From: Ignelater luminosus
Lineage: Eukaryota; Arthropoda; Insecta; Coleoptera; Elateridae
DNA length: 64,000 nucleotides
Reading direction: 5' to 3'
Assembly: GCA_011009095.1 (NCBI GenBank)
Contig: VTPC01090436.1
Location: 62,001-126,000 of the forward strand
Below, piece after piece: positions 57,143-64,000 of the stretch. Every line of letters starts with the position of its first letter. Positions within the stretch are counted from its first letter, which is position 1. The position numbers and the translations under genes are program-made. Under the pieces are notes generated by a model. It ran no database searches. It saw only the letters and a program-made list of their open reading frames with translations, and was not told where the DNA came from.

Positions 57143-58897
57143 TACTAACACTAATCCCTCTGTAGAATGAAGAACTGGAATGTTGCATGTATTTTCGTAA
57201 CATCCTCGATATCGAACGAATAGATTTGAGTAGGTGTCTGATATCTTGATCTCTTTTCTTTTTCCATTCTTTACTGCCCTTTTTTAACTGAAACAAATAT
57301 GGTAACCTTGCATAGTAGAATATTGTTCATCTTTTTTCTAAATACCTGTTATAATGTCAAAATTTCCTAATTCATGTTAGCTAGAAATAAATTTTTTTTT
57401 ATAGAAACAATAGGAATAACCAAGCATGTGCATGTTTTTCCAACTTATTCAAGTACTTTGACGGGTATTATAGAAAAGACACGTAGGTATACTATAAGAA
57501 TAAAATGAAATAATTTATTTTATTCAGACTTACTTTGTGTTACTCCATGTTAATAAAATTGAAGACTGGAAAGGAATAATGAGCTAAGTAAGTGTCAAAA
57601 CACAAAATTTAATCAAATAAAATGCGTCGTTCAGAGATAGACAGTATGTATTTGGCCCACTATTGTCAGAAAGTGGAGTTCTAAACTAAATTGGTTTTTA
57701 CGTCACAGCACAGATAAGATTGCTTCGTAGATTGAAAACAATTGATTACTAAGTTGGATTTTGCGTCTATAAAAATTGGTACAATTGTTCTGTAAAATGG
57801 ATATAGTACATTTGTACTCAACAAAGATTAAGGCTGTAGGTACATTACCTACAAAAAATACAATCTGGATCAATAAGAACGATATGAAAGAAAATAGGTA
57901 AGGGTTAAGTATCAAGCATCATATTATTCTTAGACTGTGTTTGCTGGGTTGCGGTTATCACAGGTGTGACGCAACAGAATACGCAATGTTAGTTGCGCCA
58001 ATAATAATGATTTCCTAATTCAAATAATTCTCACTTAAAAAAAAGCAGTTTATATAATGATTAAAGAAATATTTATGCATCCGATTAATCATATTGATTA
58101 TTTCAAAAACGATGGTATAGGCTTCTATTAGAAAAATGTAAATCATATCTTTTACTGCGGAAATTCTTTTGAATTTTGGAAATGAAAAATGAGTAGTGGT
58201 GGAAGTAGAAATTGTGGTGGCGGTAATTAGAATTACAGACGCCAGATAGTAAAAGCGTGAATGCTGAATGTACTTATCTAAATCGTTTCTTACTGTAGTC
58301 ACGGTGACATGGTCAATGTTAATACGTAAGTTTTCACAATTTTTCTTTTATTTACGTTGTCATTTACCATCGTTCTGTTTGTTGTTATTGATCAAAGCAT
58401 AAACATAACATAACCTTAGTGTGAGTACGAGTTAAAGTAATATTTTTATCTTACTTCTATTTAAGATTTCTAAAAATATTTTATCTATTTTTAAATTTTC
58501 TATTCACAGTATTTTACATTCAGAAATTTGTATTTTATAAAAAAAAATAAATTGTATATGAAATTAACTGGTTGTATTGAATAAAATTAATAGTAGTAAA
58601 CAACAATTCTAGTTAGATTTTTATGATTTCATTGCATTTAAAAAGTATTTTATGTTTCATTGTTTTTAATTGATTATTTTTTTAGTTACTTAAAAATTTT
58701 TCAATATATCTTTTATATTTTATTGTATACATTACAATATTAAGAATTAATTAATTTTCTCTTTTTTATAGAATGACCTGAAAAGAGAAATGCCTACAGT
58801 GAAAGTTTGTCCCTATTTTATGGGATTCACCTGTTGTGTCACAATACCCAGTGAGATTTTTTAAACAATAGTAGATTTTACAGACAAAAACCTCAAA
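57143..58897. other. Intergenic and probable 5' region of the carrier exon
   Basis: No coding region was recognised in most of this stretch. A donor-like TAC/GTAAGTTTTC near 58325 and an acceptor CTCTTTTTTATAG/AATG near 58770 could bound a non-coding 5' exon and intron leading to the exon at 58898. Confidence 0.35.
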
Positions 58898-58961
58898 ATG
58901 TCTCTCAAACAAACAGAAAATAATGATCTGGAGTTTATATTAAAGAGCCTTGCAGCTGGAG
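58898..58961 (+). CDS. Probable first coding exon of a mitochondrial carrier
   Basis: An ATG opens MSLKQTENNDLEFILKSLAAG, then a phase-1 donor-like G/GTCAGT. Many SLC25 carriers (for example the SLC25A16 branch) start with a short polar stretch followed by LKSLxAGGxAG of the first transmembrane helix, so an exon ending at this glycine fits. Spliced 5' sequence upstream (acceptor near 58770) supports a real transcript. No second exon with the expected P-x-D-x-x-K/R carrier motif was found before the window ends; the following ~5 kb hold repeats only. It is too short for certainty. Confidence 0.4.
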
Positions 58962-60188
58962 GTCAGTATTATTCTATTATTTTGTTAAATTAATTTTTAG
59001 TGATAATATTATTCTAAACTGATTAATATTCTATTTAATCTGACATGTTTTAATATAGGCTTAAACCTAAGTTAATTAAATTGAGACCTTTAGTTGAAGA
59101 TGTAGTGTTGATCTTATTACTTAATATTAAAATTTGTTTTTCTTAGAAAGTTGGAACTGAACTAGAATGAATTTTTGTAGAAATTATATAAATGAAAGAG
59201 TTATTTTAATTAACATTAACTTTTAAGTACTAAGCATCAAATAAAGAGTAATTTTATTTTATTGTATTGTTTTTGTAACTTTCCTCAGGTAAATTACTGT
59301 CAATGTATAACTGCATTTTTTATTCTCATACCTACCCAACTAGATTTCTTGTTGCACTGATAATGTAAAGATCAAGGATAAGTAATTATTAAAAAACTTT
59401 TACCTGTGTACGTACGTATGTATAGAAAAATACACAATTTCATTTCTAAGCCACTTATGATTTATACTTACTGGTTTGTTACTTTGCTGGTCTGAGGTCA
59501 AATTTTTATTTATTTTTCTGAATCAGTTGTATATTTTATTTTTCAGCATATTATTTTGAGGTGCACCTCTTGTTATCAGTACTCTTTGTTTTCATTATAA
59601 TTGTAATCATGAAAAATGACATCACCTACCTATAAATATATTTTTAAGAACTAACATTATAAATCCATCCACATAGTATTTTTTATTATTTAAATTTGTT
59701 ACGAATCTTATGAATGGCTAATGAACAAAAACAGTATGAATATTACAACAAAAATAAAAATAAACAAAATTTAACAAACGGAGAGATGGAATCTTGCTTC
59801 TTATGTATACATACAATTGCAAGCAATAAATTCTTACTGTCACTATGACACAATATATGAAGTGTTCTATTGTAGAACGGTTATTACCTATTAACATATG
59901 ACATAGTATGACATTAAATGTCAATTTACCAATATTGTAGTTGATCAAGCAGGAACATTCTTAAATTGTAACAAAAGCATAAAATTTTAAAATGACATTG
60001 ATGACTAAAATTCATTGCTTCCAACTGTATAGTTTACTGATGAAAATTGTGTAATAAAGATTTTGACAGTTAGCTATGGAATTTCCCGATTCAAGTGTAT
60101 TATTAAAGCAGATGATCACATTTTTGTGAAATGACATGACACTATGACACAACGATGTAAGAGGTAATAAGGATATGCTCCCATTATA
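58962..60188. other. No gene seen; possibly intron of the carrier gene
   Basis: AT-rich sequence without recognisable coding, RNA or repeat structure. Confidence 0.3.
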
Positions 60189-60430
60189 CAGTGTGAATGC
60201 TGGCTGGGAACGCTATAAATAAAAGATTCTCTGTGCATCTGAGGCCAAAATCCTCAAATACATCAACTTTACTTTCCAATGGGGCATCTATTCAGTGATT
60301 TTCATTTTTCTTTACCCCCACCCTTACCCCGATGACGTCATCAATTTTCTTTTATGGCACCTTCCATTTTTCTTACAGATTCTGATTCTCTTAAAAATTC
60401 TGTGCACGGCGAGCACTACAATTATGTCAG
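60189..60430 (+). repeat. Dispersed ~245-bp repeat, copy C
   Basis: Same family and orientation as 15967-16216. Starts CAGTGTGAATGCTGGCTGGG and ends ACAATTATGTCAG. The middle keeps the ACCCCCACCCTTACCCC and CTTACAGATTCTGATTCTC blocks. Confidence 0.7.
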
Positions 60431-60599
60431 TATGTCCTTTTATTAATAACTTGTGTTATCTGGTTATTAGTCATTGTAATGGATTCTTGGCCGATCAAAA
60501 GAATACTGATACACAGTAATCATCAAAGTAGGTAAATAAACAGTTGATGAATATTTTATCGTTGGGTGTTGTTGTTATCTATTAATTTAATGTAAAATG

Positions 60600-61191
60600 G
60601 TGCATTATTTAACCGAAAAACAAAAAATTGAAATTTTGATTGAGGGGATATGGAGATAGGAAACGTACTCAAGAAGAAGTCTGCAATTTATTCAACATGA
60701 CATATCCTGATATGGTAAGCAAGATTGAAAGAAAGTTTTCTGAAAGGGGGCAGGTTAGGTGTGATCCTCGATAACATTTAAATGTATCTGAAGATGCGGA
60801 ATTAAATATTTTGTTGGAAGTGCAAGAAAATCCTCACAGCACTGTTCGAGCTCTGTCTGCTAATAATAATGTTAGTCAAACGTCTGTTGTTAAGCGTTTA
60901 AAAAACCATAAATGGTATCCATACAAAATGAGTTTAGTTCAAGAACAAAACAAAGATGGTCCAGACCGTAGGCTTCAGTTTTGTTATAATGTGATGGAAA
61001 GATGTCATGCTGATCCTGATTTTGTCAACCGGATTATCTTTTCTGACGAAGCGACATTTAGTCTTAACGTGGCAGTTAGCAAACAATATTGTCGCTATTG
61101 TGAACCCCAAAACCCACACTGGATGATGGAAGCCCATACTCAGTATCCCTGGTTGAGAAGTTTGATAACATTTAAACAAATAACTGAATAA
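60600..61191 (+). pseudogene. Mariner-like transposase, N-terminal half only
   Basis: From about 60598 the plus strand reads MVHYLTEKQKIEILI, frame-shifts, then TQEEVCNLFNMTYPDMVSKI, a stop, and from about 60784 an open frame. It includes NPHSTVRALSANNNVSQTSV (helix-turn-helix), WYPYKMSLVQEQNKDGPDRR and IIFSDEATFSLN with the first catalytic Asp, then NPHWMMEAHTQYP. The second and third Asp regions are absent; the frame ends at 61191 in unrelated sequence. It is of the same broad type as the pseudogene at 5346-6870. The right border may be the CACCCTGTATA near 61305. Confidence 0.78.
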
Positions 61192-61309
61192 CATGGAAGT
61201 TGCTGGAGGTGTAGTAATGAATGTGGAATAAGATAATACTTATTAAAAGATACTGAGTGTCCTATTTAAAGAATTGAATGAAATTATGGTTTTCGTTTCC
61301 TGATCACCC

Positions 61310-62718
61310 TGTATAAAAGAGATCATCTAGTTAAAGAAAGTTAGAAAGTTTAAGAAAATTTAAACTTTGTGTGCCACATTTTTATGGAACACACTGTGTT
61401 TAATTTTAGAAAGTACAGACAATCTCTTCTACGACTTTTCGTAGTAACAATTTTTGATATTTATTAGTACAGGGTATTTAACCTAATTGACCGAAAAACA
61501 AATTGTCAAAAAGTTACCTATTTTGTGATCTACCGAATAATCACTAGTGTTGCAGTACGTCCGAGATGATGTGTAGCCTCCAGTACAGTGCCTCTCTTTT
61601 GAAAATATTGAAATCAGTCTAATTTTGTGAAAAAACATCCATTTTATAAATTAATACAGCAATTTTATTCTAAACCATTACAAACGGAAGCATTTTGAAA
61701 AACCACACCTTCTGTATATGGGATGTAATCGAAATAGGAACCACATACTTGGCAATCTATAACGACAAGTACAAGTGGTTTTATTTAAAAATCTTTTTGT
61801 TTCTATTTTATCTATACATATATTTAAAATGCAAAGATTTCTACCCATAGATGTCATCAATAATTCTTATTCACTTTTATCATAATTTTAAAATGATACA
61901 AGAAAATTCAAATTATAGTTAATAAATCGATTCAATGTTACGATTCGCTTTCGCCAAATTTCTGCTTGCCGCGCCGCCTGGGTAAAATGTTGCATTTTTT
62001 CTGGAACCAACAATTTCCAAACTTCTTTTAAAAAAAGAGAATATACGTACTCATTGTACCATGGTATCAGTATTTTGAAAATTATGTACGAAAAATAACT
62101 GAAATACGTTCTCAAATTATATTCCGTCGAATTTCTACGAATTACACTATAGTTGTAGTATTTGAAAACGCCACTTGAGAGGCCATCAATTACTTTTAAG
62201 TTTAAGATAAACTGAATTTAGGCATATTGGGGAAAAACTTTTAAAATCTGTTATTCGGCTGCACATCTTAGACATTTGGACTAAGCACTGTGAAGTTTAA
62301 TATTTCAACTGAACTATTCGAAAACCCCAGCTGAGACTGCATCAATTGTTAACTGAATTCGTGCATATTGGGAAAAACTGTCAAAATCTGAAATTCAGGT
62401 TTTTATCTTACAGTTAGGCTCAACACCTGTCTGTAGACGCTTGTCTAAATACCATATCAACGATGCACTTAACGCCGTTTGCTTGATTATACGCATCTCC
62501 GCCACACCGCACCTCTCACAATTTTTAGCTTTGAGTCTGTTTATTTACCTTGTACTAATTTCTACAAATAACGACTCTATCCTCCAAGCACAGACCATTG
62601 GGACGCCCCGTATAATATTATAAATTTGCCAATATGTAATTATATCTTAATTCGTTTTGGGGGATTTTAATAATACGAAAATGAGAATGTTGTGCAGAGT
62701 GTCCTCTTAATACTTAAA
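61310..62718. other. Intergenic; diverged tandem duplication at 62163-62400
   Basis: Two adjacent units share GAAAACNCCANNTGAGA, GCATCAATT/CCATCAATT, CTGAATT and GCATATTGGG-AAAAACT...AAAATCTG. They begin at about 62165 and 62318, roughly 153 bp apart. No gene was recognised. An open frame at 61888-62115 (minus) has no assignable motif. Confidence 0.4.
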
Positions 62719-63775
62719 TAAAGGGTTTTCCAATAAGAGGTGTTATTTTGATATTCATGAAATTTTCCATAACCAAATCGCAAAGTGGCTGCCCTATGTC
62801 CTCGATAGCCTCACGAATTCCATCTTTGAGGTCTTGAATCGACGCTGGGCTGTTGGCGTAGACCTTCTCTTTCACGTGGCCCCAAAGAAAGAAGTCGCAA
62901 GGTGTTAAATCACAAGATCTCGGTGGCCAATTGTGATCACCTCTTCGAGAGATAACACGGTCCGGAAACTTTTTCCGTAAAAGATCAATGGTTTCGTTGC
63001 TTGTGTGGCACGTAGCGCCGTCTTGTTGAAAGTAAACGTTGTCCAGATCAATACCATCCAATTCTGGCCATAAAAAATCGTTAATCATCTCTCGATAGCG
63101 CAATCCAGTCACCGTAACTGTTGCTCCAGCCTTATTTTCGAAAAAGTAAGGTCCAATGACTCCGCCGGACCATAAACCGCACCAAACAGTCACACGTTGA
63201 GGATAGAGAGACTTTTCAACAATAACTCTTGGATTTTCTGAGCCCCAGATCCGACAATTTTGCTTGTTGACGAAGCCACCGAGGTGGAAATGGGCCTCAT
63301 CACTCAAGATGATTTTTCGATGGAATTCTGGATCATTTTCATGCATTTCAACGACCCAATCGGCAAAGACACGACGTTGTTGATGATCGGCCGGCTTGAG
63401 TTCTTGTGTTAACTGGACTTTATAAGCCTTAAGACCCAAATCTTTATGCAAAATACGGTGTAATGACGTTTGTGAAATGGCTAATTCCAAAGAACGACGA
63501 GGAGTGGACAAACCTGGGTTTTCTTTAACACTTTCGGCTACAACAGCAATATTCTCGGCTGTTCTTGAGCGACGTGCACGGGTTTTATTCTTCACATCAC
63601 TAACTTGTCCCAAGAGCTCGAATTTTTTCACCAATTTCTGTATTGCGGTCCGACAAGGTGCTTCACGGTGACCCAAAAATGTTCGAGTTTTACGAACCGT
63701 CTCTGCCAAATTTTCACCATTTTTATAGTGAATTTTAATAATTTCAATGCGTTGTTGAAGCGTGTATCGTTCCAT
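62714..63775 (-). CDS. Mariner-family transposase, 353 aa, C-terminus replaced by the terminal repeat
   Basis: A DDE transposase that would bind the element ends and move them by cut and paste in the nucleus. The ATG at 63775 opens MERYTLQQRIEIIKIHYKNG. Helix-turn-helix segments around residues 15-60 (RTAIQKLVKKFELLG) and about 85-120 (ELAISQTSLHRILHKDL) flank a basic NKTRARRSR linker. Catalytic motifs follow: IILSDEAHFHLGG, VYFQQDGATCHTS and RSCDLTPCDFFLWG, with 36 residues between the second and third Asp. After VMENFMN the frame enters the terminal repeat and stops just outside the element. Compared with copies 1 and 2 it loses the final residues ending GGHLPDVIFHY. All three catalytic Asp are present, so activity is possible but unproven. 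Confidence 0.85.
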   Translation of the reverse strand: MERYTLQQRIEIIKIHYKNGENLAETVRKTRTFLGHREAPCRTAIQKLVKKFELLGQVSDVKNKTRARRSRTAENIAVVAESVKENPGLSTPRRSLELAISQTSLHRILHKDLGLKAYKVQLTQELKPADHQQRRVFADWVVEMHENDPEFHRKIILSDEAHFHLGGFVNKQNCRIWGSENPRVIVEKSLYPQRVTVWCGLWSGGVIGPYFFENKAGATVTVTGLRYREMINDFLWPELDGIDLDNVYFQQDGATCHTSNETIDLLRKKFPDRVISRRGDHNWPPRSCDLTPCDFFLWGHVKEKVYANSPASIQDLKDGIREAIEDIGQPLCDLVMENFMNIKITPLIGKPFI

Positions 63776-63889
63776 ATTTATTAATGGCGTAGTTTCTACT
63801 TGTCAAATGTCAAAAAATGATAGCTTCAAAAGTGACATCTACCGAAATAGCGGGCTATTCAAAATAACACCTCTTATTGGAAAACCCTT
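62721..63889 (-). mobile_element. Tc1/mariner-superfamily element, copy 3
   Basis: Inverted repeats starting AAGGGTTTTCCAATAAGAGG with TA at both borders (62719-62720 and 63890-63891). Same family as 14318-15596 and 30297-31387. A deletion removes the last roughly 110 bp of sequence before the distal repeat, joining ATTTCATGAA directly to TATCAAAATAACACC. Otherwise it is the most complete coding copy in the window. Confidence 0.93.
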
Positions 63890-63891
63890 TA

Positions 63892-64000
63892 GAATTCAAA
63901 CGTGAATTCCTGGTGGAAAATTGCAGCAGCCAACTCATAGTGTTGTTATGCAGATGTATACACTTCCTTTAAAGAGTCAGGACTCATACAGTCATACAAA
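63892..64000. other. Window end, nothing recognised
   Basis: Short flanking sequence beyond mariner copy 3. No feature was seen. Confidence 0.3.

Overview
The window is about 64 kb of AT-rich eukaryotic nuclear DNA, most likely from an insect. Genes are split by short GT-AG introns. The recognisable host genes are an insect-type GAPDH, an animal STING without a C-terminal tail, CAMLG/GET2 and TFAM. The rest is dominated by DNA transposons with clear target-site duplications. The order (a beetle, for example) cannot be decided from the sequence alone. There is one 100-N assembly gap at 33063-33162.

Layout: 1-2500 holds a MITE and a four-coding-exon GAPDH (minus). 3150-7000 holds a long-arm inverted-repeat element carrying a GCDTTS-type ORF, then a decayed mariner-like transposase split by a hAT MITE that itself contains a solo LTR. 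10900-14000 holds STING on the minus strand, with every nucleotide-binding residue I know of conserved. A Tc1/mariner element (copy 1) sits about 330 bp upstream of its first recognisable exon. 15600-34100 is a field of transposons: hAT elements at 17604, 20718, 26566 and 29671, further transposase remnants, and mariner copy 2 inside the 4.4 kb hAT.

34870-35671 is CAMLG (plus). 38540-39868 is TFAM (minus), with a second small ORF starting only 30 bp after its stop. 40989-44324 is a multi-exon gene joining a Mutator-like transposase region to a YqaJ exonuclease domain; its 3' part is damaged. 44500-57200 is again mobile DNA: a second TTGTTGACA-type hAT, a hAT transposase split by a Penelope-like fragment, a piggyBac-like long-arm element with a nested 1000 bp element, and a hAT remnant. 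Near 58900 is a probable first coding exon of a mitochondrial carrier whose later exons were not found. A third mariner copy (353-aa ORF) lies near the right end.

The host genes do not form an obvious pathway. GAPDH is glycolytic, STING senses cyclic dinucleotides, CAMLG inserts tail-anchored proteins at the ER, and TFAM packages mitochondrial DNA. The most unusual content is the intact-looking STING, the Mutator-YqaJ fusion, three near-identical mariner copies each with its own internal deletion, and several layered insertions whose order can be read from target duplications.
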